Positions 42,699 through 53,913 are shown, numbered from the stretch's first letter. The stretch: 63,342 nt of DNA from an uncultured Spartobacteria bacterium (GCA_938011325.1 CALLUD010000020.1:1-63342); one strand, 5' to 3'. Notes: a model not told the origin generated them from the letters alone. A program made the numbers and translations.

Positions 42699-43744
42699 GA
42701 TCGCAACGCCCGACGGGCCAGCGTGGCGACGACCGCAGGCAGGTGCCCGATCAAAGCGGAGGCCAGTTTCGGGTGATGACCGGCGATGCGGGCAACGCGA
42801 TTGATCCAGAGGCGTCCTCGATACAATTCCAGGTGCCGGCTCCTGTAGGCGGCTTCCGGGTTTTGTTCGTCGAGCAGCACCTGGGCGGCGAGCTCGCCCG
42901 ATCGCATGGCGTAATAGATGCCTTCTCCGGTGAACGGCTCCACAACCCGCGCGGCATCGCCGATGAGGTAAAGTCCGTCGCGTGCGATGTCGCGAGAGGA
43001 GGGACGGGAAATTGGAGCGATGGACTGCCATTTGGCGGATCCGTTGATTCCAAACCGCTCCTCAGCGAATCGCTTCAGCTCGGTGTGATGGGACGGAGGC
43101 CCCACCACGCAGACGTTCATCTCCGTGTCGCTGACCGCCGCGGTGCCGCCGTAACCGTGAGTATGGAAGAACATTTGGACCGAAGGGCCGTGACTTGCCG
43201 GGAGGGGGCAGTGGCATTGAAGTCCCGCACGCTCCCGGTTTGATCGTGGGAGACGGCCTGCGAATCGCGCGACGGTGGAGTTTCGTCCGTCGGCGGCGAT
43301 GAGCACCGGAGCGTGGAAAACCCGGTCTCCGGCCGTGACTTTCCATCGAGGTTCGATTTGGGTGACAGCCGTCTCTTCGAGCAGGTCGGCGCCGCACTCC
43401 ACCGCACGCTTCGCCAGCAGAGCGTCGAACTCCCGTCTCCGAATCGCGATTTCCTCCGTCTGGCCGCTCAGTGGAATGCTGAGTGTCTCGCCGTTCACGC
43501 CGTGAAAGTGAAGCGTGCTCAGGCGGGAGTGAGGAAGCTGGAGCGCGCGGCCATGAAGTTCCAGCCGGGAAAGAATCGGCCAGACGTCGGGATGGAGACA
43601 ATCCCCGCAGACCTTGTCCCGGGGAAAGCGTGCCTTCTCGATGAGAAGCACCTTGCGTCCGTTCTTCGCAAGATGCGCGGTGCAAACCGCGCCGGCCGGC
43701 CCTGCGCCCACGACGATGGCGTCGTAGTGGGCGGTATCACTCAT
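42695..43744 (-). CDS. Geranylgeranyl-reductase-family FAD-dependent oxidoreductase
   Basis: A 349-aa flavoprotein. The N-terminal dinucleotide fold VVGAGPAGAVCTAHLAKNGR, the family motif FPRDKVCGDCLHPDVW, and GLYLIGDAARVVEPFTGEGI near residue 265 fit the geranylgeranyl reductase / lycopene-cyclase-like group. Likely substrates are isoprenoid chains, for example menaquinone side chains, given mqnE/mqnA next door and a squalene/phytoene synthase 2.3 kb away (inference). Its ATG overlaps the hemW stop as ATGA; the two are co-transcribed. Confidence 0.85.
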   Translation of the reverse strand: MSDTAHYDAIVVGAGPAGAVCTAHLAKNGRKVLLIEKARFPRDKVCGDCLHPDVWPILSRLELHGRALQLPHSRLSTLHFHGVNGETLSIPLSGQTEEIAIRRREFDALLAKRAVECGADLLEETAVTQIEPRWKVTAGDRVFHAPVLIAADGRNSTVARFAGRLPRSNRERAGLQCHCPLPASHGPSVQMFFHTHGYGGTAAVSDTEMNVCVVGPPSHHTELKRFAEERFGINGSAKWQSIAPISRPSSRDIARDGLYLIGDAARVVEPFTGEGIYYAMRSGELAAQVLLDEQNPEAAYRSRHLELYRGRLWINRVARIAGHHPKLASALIGHLPAVVATLARRALRS

Positions 43745-44826
43745 ACGAAGGTTTCGGCGATGGCGTCGGCAACGAGCTTGCCGGATCGCGTGAGCACCCA
43801 GCGGCCTCCTTTGGGCTCGATGTAACCTGCCGCTGCGAGTGCGGAGAACTCGGCGGCCCGCGTCGGCTCCGGCTCCACGCCCAGGGAGGTGCGCAGCGCA
43901 AAGGCCTGCCGCTCGGATTTTCGCGTCGCCGGCGACACGGTTTCCCGAAAATCGAACGCATCCTCCCCCGCGCCGATCCGGCGGATGTAATCCTCGGTGT
44001 CGCTCACGTTTTTCCAGCGCTGCTCACCGACGGTCGAAAACGCACTCGGCCCCAGACCCACGTAGTCGGCGCCAGTCCAGTAGGCGAGATTGTGGAGACA
44101 CTCCCGACCGGGACGCGCGTAATTCGAAATTTCGTATTGGGCGTAACCCGCCGCTTCGAGCCGATCCATGGTGACTTCGAACAACCGGGCGTCCATTTCC
44201 TCGTCGGGCTGCATTTCGCCGCGCTGCAGGCGCAGGAAGAAATCCGTGTCCTCCTCGTAGGTGAGGCAGTAGGCGGAGATGTGGTCCGGCCGGAGGGAGA
44301 TCGTTTTCTCCAGCGAGGCGGTCCATTGCTCGACGGATTGGCCGGGGATCCCGAAAATGAGATCGAGATTGATGTTGGGCACTCCGGCCTCGCGAAGGAT
44401 TTCGTAGGAGCGCTCCGCCTGCGCGGCGGAATGCACGCGACCGAGCGTCTCGAGCAGAGCCGGATCCCAGGACTGCACGCCCATGCTGATGCGGTTGACC
44501 CCCAGATCGAGCAACACCCGGGCCTTCTCCAGCGAAACCGTGGCCGGATTCATCTCCAGCGTCCACTCGGTCACCCTGGACAGGTCGATGCGTTCGCGCA
44601 GACCGTTGAGGAGAAATTCGAGCTGCGAGGTGCTCAGTGCGCTGGGCGTTCCCCCGCCGAAAAACACTGTCCGCGGTCGAAGATCGGAGGAACGCAGCTC
44701 AGCCTCGACAAGCACGGCATCAAGAAACGCACGGGTGCGATTCCGGTCGCTGGCCTCCTTGTAGAAGCTGCAATACGGGCACACCTTCGGGCAGAAGGGA
44801 ATGTGCACGTAGAGATGCTCGATCAT
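43741..44826 (-). CDS. hemW: Radical SAM heme chaperone HemW / coproporphyrinogen III oxidase-like
   Basis: A 361-aa radical SAM protein. The cluster motif C12-x3-C16-x2-C19 (IPFCPKVCPYCSF) is followed by FFGGGTPSAL, LGVNRISMGVQSWDP and INLDLIFGIPGQS. The short form with this motif is the HemW heme-transfer chaperone rather than HemN, which has an extra N-terminal region. I chose the ATG at 44826 (MIEHLYVHIPF); the upstream extension overlaps the divergent DUF362 leader. It is coupled to the reductase gene. Confidence 0.88.
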   Translation of the reverse strand: MIEHLYVHIPFCPKVCPYCSFYKEASDRNRTRAFLDAVLVEAELRSSDLRPRTVFFGGGTPSALSTSQLEFLLNGLRERIDLSRVTEWTLEMNPATVSLEKARVLLDLGVNRISMGVQSWDPALLETLGRVHSAAQAERSYEILREAGVPNINLDLIFGIPGQSVEQWTASLEKTISLRPDHISAYCLTYEEDTDFFLRLQRGEMQPDEEMDARLFEVTMDRLEAAGYAQYEISNYARPGRECLHNLAYWTGADYVGLGPSAFSTVGEQRWKNVSDTEDYIRRIGAGEDAFDFRETVSPATRKSERQAFALRTSLGVEPEPTRAAEFSALAAAGYIEPKGGRWVLTRSGKLVADAIAETFV

Positions 44827-44915
44827 GAAACGAGAGATTCGGGCAGGTGGGGGAATCCCGCAACGGGAAACACCCTGATTTGACAGCGCTCCCTCTGACG
44901 TCGACACTCCCGCGC

Positions 44916-45998
44916 GTGAAGCGGCTGTTACTCGGCTTCGTTCTGATTCCCTCGTTGTTGCTCGGGCAGGAAGTGCTCGACGAGGTGCCGGTGGCGCGCG
45001 CCGTCGAAGCGCGATCGAAGGTCTATTTCGCGCTGGATCAACGCTCGCTCGTGGATGGATTCAATCCAAACCAGGCGGTCGTGCAGCGGATGGTGGATGC
45101 CGTGGTGGCCGCGGTCGCCCAGAAGCCGGACGTGGTCTCGGCGTGGCGGTCGCTGGTTTCTCCGGACGACACGGTGGGCATCAAGGTTGCCTCCGCGCCG
45201 GGATCGATGGCGGGAACGCACCCGGCGGTCGTAAAGGCGGTGGCCCGGGGATTGCAGCGCGCGGGCGTGCCGGCGGAGCGGATCATCGTGTGGGATCGCA
45301 ATCGGGAGGATCTGATCGCGGCGGGATTTTCCGGAAACGATCCTGACTATCGACTCGAGTGGATTGACCCGGTGACGGGTTACGACCGCGAAGCCATGTT
45401 GACCGCTCCGGTGCTTGGGCGGCTGATCTGGGGCGACAGCCGGTTTGGCGAGAAGGAGGGCACGCGACTGGCGGACATTTTGTCGGGTGGCGAGCAACTC
45501 AGCAGCACGAGCTTTTACGCGACCGTGCTCAGCAAAAAGGTCACGAAGGTGGTCAACATCCCGTCGCTCTGCGACAGCTTCATGTGCGGAGTGAACGGCG
45601 CGCTGGCGAACATGACGTTGTGGAACGTGGACAACTGGCGGCGTTTCATCAAGGAGCCGAGCTACGGCGATCCCTATCTGGCCGAGATCTATGCCGACCC
45701 GATGGTGCGCGACAAGGTCGTTCTGACGCTGCTGGATGCGCTGACCCTGCAGTTTGCGGGCGGGCCTTTTCCCGATCCGAATTTCGTGCGGCAGACGCTT
45801 TCCATCTATGGCAGTCGTGATCCCGTGGCGATCGATGCGACGGCGATGCGACTGATCGACGAGTATCGAAAGGCGAACAAGCTGCCGTTGATTGAACCGG
45901 TTTCGAGCCACATCGAGAGTGCGGCGATCATGGGCCTGGGAAATTCCAAGGAGAGCGAGATCGACACGGTGCGGGTGGGGCTGGAGTCTCTGCGCTGA
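44916..45998 (+). CDS. Secreted DUF362-domain protein
   Basis: A 360-aa exported protein of the DUF362 family. From the GTG at 44916 it has a signal peptide (VKRLLLGFVLIPSLLLGQ). The domain core is VSPDDTVGIKVASAPGSMAGTHPAVVKAV and GVPAERIIVWDR, with KVVNIPSLCDSFMCGVNGALANM further on. DUF362 proteins often pair with iron-sulfur modules, but no ferredoxin cluster is visible here. Alternative starts are a TTG at 44880 and a GTG at 44847. The stop shares one base with the start of the squalene/phytoene synthase gene. Confidence 0.82.
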   Translation: MKRLLLGFVLIPSLLLGQEVLDEVPVARAVEARSKVYFALDQRSLVDGFNPNQAVVQRMVDAVVAAVAQKPDVVSAWRSLVSPDDTVGIKVASAPGSMAGTHPAVVKAVARGLQRAGVPAERIIVWDRNREDLIAAGFSGNDPDYRLEWIDPVTGYDREAMLTAPVLGRLIWGDSRFGEKEGTRLADILSGGEQLSSTSFYATVLSKKVTKVVNIPSLCDSFMCGVNGALANMTLWNVDNWRRFIKEPSYGDPYLAEIYADPMVRDKVVLTLLDALTLQFAGGPFPDPNFVRQTLSIYGSRDPVAIDATAMRLIDEYRKANKLPLIEPVSSHIESAAIMGLGNSKESEIDTVRVGLESLR

Positions 45999-46837
45999 TG
46001 GACTGGCCGTTGCTCCGTGCCGTTTCGCGATCGTTTTATCTGACGATTCGATTGCTGCCCGCGCGGGTGCGCGAACCGATTGCGCTGGGCTATCTTCTCG
46101 CGCGTGCCTCGGACAGCATTGCGGACACGTCGTCCGCGGACGTGAGCATGCGGCTCGACTTGCTGGAGGCGCTCAAACAGGGCCACGTCGATCCGGGGGC
46201 GCTTGTCGAGTGTGCAGGGCGGCAGGCGAATCCGGATGAGGCGGAGCTGATTCGCAGGTTGCCGGAGCTGCTGACCGCCCTGCTGGCCTCGCCCTCGCGT
46301 GCCCGTATCGAATGGGTCTGGGAGAGAATTCTCACCGGACAGATGTTCGACCTGACGCGCTTTTCTCCCGGCGCCGGGCCGCTCAGCGCTGAGGGACTCG
46401 ATGAATACACCTATCTCGTCGCGGGATGCGTGGGTGAGTTCTGGACGAGGCTTTGCGCCGATCTGTTGAGGGATTTTTCCCCCGAAGGCGCGGAGGCGCT
46501 GGTGCCCGATGCCATTCGCTACGGCAAGGGACTGCAGCTCGTGAACATCCTGCGAGATCGTCGTGCCGACGAAGCGAACGGTCGCATCTATGTGCCTCGC
46601 GAGCGCTTCGACGAGACAAAGGCGCTCGCGCGGTCGCACCTCGAGGCGGGAGGGCGCTGGGTCCGCGCGGTGCGGAACGGACGCGTTCGATTTGCGTGTC
46701 TCCCGCCGTTGTTGATTGGCAGGGAAACGCTCGATCTGCTCGAGGTGGATTCGGGCCCGGTGAAGATTTCACGACGGGATGTCCGCCGCGTGCTGATGCG
46801 GTCCGTGCCGGCGCTGTGGTCACGGAACGTGGTTTGA
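45998..46837 (+). CDS. Squalene/phytoene synthase-family prenyltransferase
   Basis: A 279-aa trans-prenyltransferase that joins two prenyl diphosphates head to head. Two aspartate-rich motifs are intact: D39-SIA-D43 (RASDSIAD) and D187-RRA-D191 (NILRDRRAD), followed by GRIYVPRERF. Length and motifs fit the family; whether it makes squalene, dehydrosqualene or phytoene is not decidable. No desaturase or hopene cyclase gene lies in the window. It is coupled to the DUF362 gene by a one-base overlap and converges with the NRPS-like gene, 1 base apart. Confidence 0.88.
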   Translation: MDWPLLRAVSRSFYLTIRLLPARVREPIALGYLLARASDSIADTSSADVSMRLDLLEALKQGHVDPGALVECAGRQANPDEAELIRRLPELLTALLASPSRARIEWVWERILTGQMFDLTRFSPGAGPLSAEGLDEYTYLVAGCVGEFWTRLCADLLRDFSPEGAEALVPDAIRYGKGLQLVNILRDRRADEANGRIYVPRERFDETKALARSHLEAGGRWVRAVRNGRVRFACLPPLLIGRETLDLLEVDSGPVKISRRDVRRVLMRSVPALWSRNVV

Positions 46838-46838
46838 A

Positions 46839-49800
46839 TCAGCCTTCCACCTCTCCGGACCGCGCGAGGGACGCGATGGCACCGGCGATGGCCTCGACGG
46901 CGGGTTCCTCGAGCATCTCGCGCGGTGAGCAGGGCACTTGATAGAAATGCGCATTATCGCATTTCGAGAGCCATCCCTTTTGCACTTCGCGGAAAGTCGG
47001 GAAATCCTCCTCCGGCACGAAGACGTGAATGCCCACTGATGTCGCACCCGGCGAGTAATTCCGCGAGAGCTCGCGATGGGTTTCGCTGAGCGAATCGGCG
47101 GCGCCACGAGGCCGGGTTTTCTCAACGGATTTCTTCGCGAAGACATCGCGCAGCGAGCGCTTCCATCCGCCGGCGAGAAAACCCAGCGCGGAGTTTCCTC
47201 CTGGCGGCTCCGTGCCAAGGGCGGCCACCAGCTCGACTTCCGCATTCGCGGAGCGCAACTGAATCGCCATTTCGAAGGCGACAAGGCCTCCAAAGCCCGA
47301 GCCGACAATACGATAGGGGCCTTCGGCATCGAAGACGCGAAGCGCCGCCACGTAGTCGCGCGCCATTTCCTCGATGGAGCGATGTGCCGCACCGGGATCG
47401 GCGAGACCGCGTGCGGAAATGGCGTAGCACGGCTGGTCGTCGCCGAGATGAGCGGCGATCAGGCGCAGGGATTCGGCGCTTCCGTCGAAATCGTGAACCA
47501 GAATGATCGGCGGCAGATTGCCCGAGGCACGCAGCGGCGTGAGGGGAGTCCATTTGCTGTCCGGCGTTGCTGCGGCACGACCCCGCGCGGTGCGGACGAG
47601 GGACCGAACGGAGAACCCGGCGGCAAAGTCGGATGGCTCGACACGCGGCTCGATGCGACGGACGGTCTCGGCAAGAATTTCCGCGAGCTGTGGCTTCCGT
47701 TTTGCGTCGGTGATGAGTTCGTCGAGTTCGACGCGTCGGCCGCCAAGCGCGCGGGAGACCGCGGCGCGAACCTCCTCTTCGATGGGTGAGCCGCGTCGTG
47801 CGGGAGCTGTGACGGCATCCTCGGGAAGCAGATCCGTGAGGGCGTCGGAGTCGACTTCGCCCGCGGCATTCAACGGAAGGCGGGGAATGCCGCGCACTCT
47901 CCGTGGCGGCTCCTGGAGCCGGTCTGCGAGCCATTGACGGAAATCGTGCGGTTCGCCGCGCTGGGAATCCCTCGGCACCACCCACAGGCACCATTGAGCC
48001 TTTTCGTCGATGGTGCGTCGCTCGAGGTGGCAGTCGAAGATCCCCGGATGAGCCATCGCTGCACGCCGGATTGACTCCGCCTCGGAGAGGGAGCAGCGGC
48101 CGATGGCGAGTTCTTCGATTGCCGAGCGCGAGAAGAATTCCCCATCCGCGGAAAGGAATGCCGAATGTTGAAGCGAGTGATGCGTCTGCCCATCGGCGGA
48201 AATCTCGATGGTTCCGAAAAATCCGGCCGGCATGGCGAAGCCACGGGCATCGACAACCCGGGCCCGCGTCGCCGGCGTGGCTGTGCCGAGAGTTGCCGGC
48301 GATGTATCGGCGTGAAGTTCCGCGTAAATGCCAAGTCCCGCGGCGGATTCGCAGCGCAGGCGGGAGAGAAGACGGGCGGAACGTGTCGCAGCCGCCCATG
48401 CGGCACGGCTGTTGAGCGGCGGATCGTCGCCGATCACCACGGCAAGCCGGAGTTTCTCCGGCAGCGGGAGCGAAAGCTCGGCGAGGTAGTGCATCCATTG
48501 GCTCCAGAACGGCACCGGCAGCATGAGCACCGAGACCGCGGATTGCGTGATGAATTCCTGGAACGCGGTGCGGGTCGCCCAGCGACTCTCCTCGCGAAGG
48601 ATCGCCGTCGCGCCACTCAGCAGCGTTGAGAGCAAGCCCTCGAGCGCCTGAAGCGTGTGCGTGGGGAAAAACTGAAGCACGCGATCGGCGGGTGTCAGCT
48701 CCATCAGCGCGGTCGCGCTCGTGAACGCACGGTTTAATTGCTCGTGGTCGAACTCGACCAGCCTGCCGTCGATCTCAAGGCAAACCGCCTTGTCGCTTGA
48801 GGCCGCCTCGATCTGGACGCCGCGCGATTTCTCGGAGGTGACGGCGCTCCATTCCTGGCTGAGGTCGATGACCGGGACGGCGGGTTGCGCCGACTCGTCC
48901 ACGCTATCGACGATCCACGCGTGGATGTTGTGTTTCGATTTCCGGGTCTCGAAGAGCGCGATCGTCAGACCCGCCTTCCAGGCTCCCAACACCGCGATGG
49001 GCCATCGTGCCGTGTGCGCGAGCGAGATGGCGACCCGGTTGCCGGGCTCGAGCTTCCGTTTGCGGAGGAAGCGCGCGAATTGATTCGCAGCGGCATCGAG
49101 CTGTCCGGCAGTGAGCGTTTCGGAACCGCACTCCAACGCGACGGCGTCCGGATTTTCCTTCGCTAGATCGGAGAAGGATTCGTTGATCCGCTGGGGAACG
49201 AGCGAGCCGAACGTCGGCGCCACCTCGGCTCCGATGGACACGGCAGGCTCCGCCGGCAGTTCGAAAGTCGTGAGATCGAGAGTGGGATCCGCGACAAAGG
49301 CGTGCAGCGTCTTTTGAAAGATCGAAAACAATGTCGCTGCCGCCGCGTCGGACAAACGGGCAGGGTCGTAGTCGAGATGCAGCTCCGGGCGGTCGCAGGC
49401 GATGAATCGGAGCGTGATCGCGCCGGGACTGCGGTCGGAGAGCCTGACGTCCGCCGCCATCCAGCGAGGCATGGCGAGCTGGAGGCGATCATTGATCGTG
49501 AAATCGCGATAGACGTAGCTTGTGGCTTGATCGAGCGCTGAGGCGTCGAGGACTTCGGTCAGCGCGTTTTCCTCGGGCGGCGCGGACGGAGCGACGCACT
49601 CCTTGGAAAATTCCGCGACGAGGTCTGTTACGGAGCCGGCGTTGCCCGTGCGGTGGAGACGCGGCACGAGGGCTTCGCGGCGTCCAAACGGGCCGGCGAA
49701 GGTCTCGGGTTCGAGAGTGATGATTTCATCGGCGAGCGTCGCGCGTGCGACGACATACGCCCACGTCGCGCCAACGAGGCTGCGGAGATCGGCCTTGCAG

Positions 49801-50471
49801 GCTTCCGCCGCGGTGACGAATTCCGCGCGGTCCGCACGCTCGTAGGTGCGCGAAAGCGAGGCGCGCCTGTCGGAGCGGCCGGGAGAGTCGGGCAGCGGAA
49901 GGATGATGAGCGGCGGCCCGGCGCGGAAGGTCGCGAAGGACTCGCGCCATGATTCGTCGATCGTCCGTTCGAGATCCGGCTGCGAAAGATCCGGCACGTC
50001 TTCGCCCGTGCGAATGGCGTCGTAGGCGATCAGCCACGCGTGAAGAACCGTCGAGACGGCGGCCTCGTCGAGCAACGCGGCGTGAAACGACCAGAGCCCG
50101 TGTCCGGAGCCGTTGGGAAGCTGGATCAGCGTGATCCGGCAGGTCGGCTGGTCATTGACGGCCAGCGGCGTGTTTGCGTCCTGCTGCGTGAGCTTCTGCC
50201 ATTCGGCGGCAAGATCCGCGGGCGGATTGGTTTTCCAGTCCAGATCCTGCCAGCCGGTGTGGAGATCGGATTTGACGGTGACGCCGTCGCCTTCGAAGAC
50301 CGTTCGCAGGCACGGGAGCGCGGCGGAACACGCCTCCCAGGCGCGCCTCAATACGGCCGGGTCGACGACCTCGCCGAAGCTGAGCGAAACCTGCGACGTG
50401 TGAAAGGCAGAGTCCGCCGGTTGTTGTGCGACGGCGAGACGCCGTGCCTGAGGAGCGCTGAGCGGGGGCAT
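46839..50471 (-). CDS. Degenerate NRPS-like protein (C-A-PCP-TE layout, active sites lost)
   Basis: A 1210-aa protein with the domain order of a single NRPS module: condensation-like (1-420), adenylation-like (425-885), carrier-like (890-960), thioesterase-like (985-1205). Each catalytic motif is missing. The condensation HHxxxDG reads HAALLDE (130-136). The adenylation P-loop (SGSTGxPKG) has no match near 558-580, and the A10 Lys is E872 (LNAAGEVD). The carrier Ser region reads ITDAKRKPQ. The thioesterase GxSxG reads GSGFG with G1059 at the nucleophile, and the triad Asp and His are also gone. The frame is intact and codon use matches its neighbours. It starts 4 bases after ilvD. A binding or scaffold role is possible. 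Confidence 0.8.
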   Translation of the reverse strand: MPPLSAPQARRLAVAQQPADSAFHTSQVSLSFGEVVDPAVLRRAWEACSAALPCLRTVFEGDGVTVKSDLHTGWQDLDWKTNPPADLAAEWQKLTQQDANTPLAVNDQPTCRITLIQLPNGSGHGLWSFHAALLDEAAVSTVLHAWLIAYDAIRTGEDVPDLSQPDLERTIDESWRESFATFRAGPPLIILPLPDSPGRSDRRASLSRTYERADRAEFVTAAEACKADLRSLVGATWAYVVARATLADEIITLEPETFAGPFGRREALVPRLHRTGNAGSVTDLVAEFSKECVAPSAPPEENALTEVLDASALDQATSYVYRDFTINDRLQLAMPRWMAADVRLSDRSPGAITLRFIACDRPELHLDYDPARLSDAAAATLFSIFQKTLHAFVADPTLDLTTFELPAEPAVSIGAEVAPTFGSLVPQRINESFSDLAKENPDAVALECGSETLTAGQLDAAANQFARFLRKRKLEPGNRVAISLAHTARWPIAVLGAWKAGLTIALFETRKSKHNIHAWIVDSVDESAQPAVPVIDLSQEWSAVTSEKSRGVQIEAASSDKAVCLEIDGRLVEFDHEQLNRAFTSATALMELTPADRVLQFFPTHTLQALEGLLSTLLSGATAILREESRWATRTAFQEFITQSAVSVLMLPVPFWSQWMHYLAELSLPLPEKLRLAVVIGDDPPLNSRAAWAAATRSARLLSRLRCESAAGLGIYAELHADTSPATLGTATPATRARVVDARGFAMPAGFFGTIEISADGQTHHSLQHSAFLSADGEFFSRSAIEELAIGRCSLSEAESIRRAAMAHPGIFDCHLERRTIDEKAQWCLWVVPRDSQRGEPHDFRQWLADRLQEPPRRVRGIPRLPLNAAGEVDSDALTDLLPEDAVTAPARRGSPIEEEVRAAVSRALGGRRVELDELITDAKRKPQLAEILAETVRRIEPRVEPSDFAAGFSVRSLVRTARGRAAATPDSKWTPLTPLRASGNLPPIILVHDFDGSAESLRLIAAHLGDDQPCYAISARGLADPGAAHRSIEEMARDYVAALRVFDAEGPYRIVGSGFGGLVAFEMAIQLRSANAEVELVAALGTEPPGGNSALGFLAGGWKRSLRDVFAKKSVEKTRPRGAADSLSETHRELSRNYSPGATSVGIHVFVPEEDFPTFREVQKGWLSKCDNAHFYQVPCSPREMLEEPAVEAIAGAIASLARSGEVEG

Positions 50472-50475
50472 GAGG

Positions 50476-52170
<1,695 letters not shown>

Positions 52171-52225
52171 AGGAACGTTCACGCTAGCGGGTCTTTTCGA
52201 TGAGCGGAAGAGCCGCGTTTTGAGA

Positions 52226-53287
52226 TTATTCACCGGTCATTCCCGTCCGACTGCGAATGGTGCTGATGGCGGTTTCGATGTCTTTCCGGCGGGCCTCGTC
52301 GAGCGTCGTGTCCTTCGCGGCCAGCTCGAGCTGCTCCAGCGCGGGACGGGCGAGACCCTGTTTGGCGAAGCATTGGCCGAGGTAAACGTGATAATCGGTC
52401 GTCGGGAGGCCGCGTTTTCCAGCCAGCTCGATGAGGCGTTCGAGGGAACGCTGCTCGGACTGGTAGGCATGCGCGGTGTTGGCCATGCGGGCGTGGAGGA
52501 AGAGCGCGGCCATGTCGTCGGGCTTTGCGGCGACCAGCGCCTCCGCGGTTTCCCAGGCGCGAGTCGCGGCGCCCATCGCGTCGTAGGCACGGGCCCGCAC
52601 CTCGAGGGCGGCGGCGTTTTTCGGCTCGCGTTCCAGCGCCTGGCTCGAAAGCACGAGCGCGTCCCCGTATTTCCCATGCGCAAAGGCGAGGGCCCCGGCG
52701 CGCGCGCGAACGATTGCCGAGTCGGGCGCGAGTTCCATGGCCTCGGCGAGATAGCGGCTGCCCTCGGGACGGAATTGCGCCGCATCGAGCATGAGGGCCA
52801 TCTGGGAGAGATACTGCGCGCGAATCCCGGCATCGGGGAACTGCTTCTCGAACGACTCGACCGCCGGAGGCGTGTAGGGGGCGGGGCGTTGCCGCGTGAA
52901 GAGGACGCCCCAGTTGTCGACCCGCACGAGCCGGAAATCTGGGGAATCGAGCAGGTGATGGAGCAGGAGAGTGAATTCGTTGGTGGGGCCCGCGAGCAGC
53001 ACTCCGTCAAAGCGTTTCTCGCGATCGAGGCGGCGCCACTGGGAAGGGGTCGTGATGGCGGCGGCGTCTGTTTCCGTCGCGGCGGCAAGCGCGGAGGCGT
53101 CGGCGGATTCCAGCAACGCGTGGGCGGAGGGATTTGCGAAGACGTTCTTCAATCCCTGCTCGGTGGCGGCGGAGAGAAGCGCACGGGGAGACTGCAGTGC
53201 CGGGTCCGTGGTCGCCGTATCCGGTTTGCACGCCGCGAGGGCGAGCACAAGGGGAAGCAGCAGGAGGAGAGTGAAACGACCGGGCAT
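52226..53287 (-). CDS. TPR lipoprotein
   Basis: A 353-aa predicted lipoprotein: signal LLLLLPLVLALAAC with lipobox Cys at about residue 20. The C-terminal half contains tetratricopeptide repeats (YLAEAMELAPDSAIVRARAG; ALVLSSQALEREPKNAAALE; LGQCFAKQGLARPALEQLEL). The N-terminal half (about 25-150) is of unknown fold. The start is the ATG at 53287; the longer upstream frame runs through the divergent peroxiredoxin gene. It may precede ilvD in the same transcript. Confidence 0.75.
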   Translation of the reverse strand: MPGRFTLLLLLPLVLALAACKPDTATTDPALQSPRALLSAATEQGLKNVFANPSAHALLESADASALAAATETDAAAITTPSQWRRLDREKRFDGVLLAGPTNEFTLLLHHLLDSPDFRLVRVDNWGVLFTRQRPAPYTPPAVESFEKQFPDAGIRAQYLSQMALMLDAAQFRPEGSRYLAEAMELAPDSAIVRARAGALAFAHGKYGDALVLSSQALEREPKNAAALEVRARAYDAMGAATRAWETAEALVAAKPDDMAALFLHARMANTAHAYQSEQRSLERLIELAGKRGLPTTDYHVYLGQCFAKQGLARPALEQLELAAKDTTLDEARRKDIETAISTIRSRTGMTGE

Positions 53288-53354
53288 GGGACCCGTTAGA
53301 GTAGTTGCGTGCTTGCGGAATTGCAAAACCCGCCGACAATCGCCCGAAAGGATT

Positions 53355-53867
53355 ATGAAAAAGCTTCTTGCCGCCGTCGCCGCCGGAGTCCTTGGATTGC
53401 TCGGAATGAGCGCGAATGCAGAACCTCTGGAGGTGGGAGCGGCGGCTCCTGACGTCACTGCGCCGGATGAGAACGGCCAGCCCGTGAAGTTTCCCGACGT
53501 CTATGCCAGCGGCGTGACGCTCGTCTATTTCTACCCGAAGGCGGACACACCCGGCTGCACGGCACAGGCGTGCTCGCTTCGGGACAACATCGCCGACCTG
53601 AAGGATGTCGGCGTGACCGTGCTCGGCGTGAGCCGCGACACGCCGGAGGATCAAAAGATGTTCAAGGAGAAATACGATCTGCCGTTCACGTTGATCGCGG
53701 ATGCCGATGGAAAGGTCATCGAGGCATTTGGCGTTCCGACACTCGGAGGCGGCATGGCCAGCAGGCAATCGTTCCTCGTGAAAGACGGGAAGATCGTCTG
53801 GCGCTCCCTGAATGCCCAGACGGCGACGCACGCGCAGGAAGTGAAGGACGCAGTCTCGTCGCTGTAA
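53355..53867 (+). CDS. Secreted PrxQ/BCP-type peroxiredoxin
   Basis: A 170-aa thiol peroxidase with a signal peptide (MKKLLAAVAAGVLGLLGMSA, cut after NAE), so it is periplasmic. Peroxidatic Cys C68 (DTPGCTAQAC) and resolving Cys C73 sit five apart, the PrxQ/BCP two-cysteine arrangement; FYPKADTPGC and FLVKDGKIVW are family hallmarks. Most BCP proteins are cytoplasmic, so export is a little unusual. A good AAAGGA ribosome site lies 5 bases before the ATG. Confidence 0.92.
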   Translation: MKKLLAAVAAGVLGLLGMSANAEPLEVGAAAPDVTAPDENGQPVKFPDVYASGVTLVYFYPKADTPGCTAQACSLRDNIADLKDVGVTVLGVSRDTPEDQKMFKEKYDLPFTLIADADGKVIEAFGVPTLGGGMASRQSFLVKDGKIVWRSLNAQTATHAQEVKDAVSSL

Positions 53868-53884
53868 ACTGCGGAATCGAGCGC

Positions 53885-53913
53885 TTGCACGGCCGGCGGA
53901 TGTCCGCTACGTT
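53885..53913 (+). promoter_or_regulatory. Predicted promoter of tRNA-Lys
   Basis: -35-like TTGCAC (53885-53890), 17-base spacer, -10-like TACGTT (53908-53913), placing the start a few bases before the tRNA at 53926. Confidence 0.5.
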
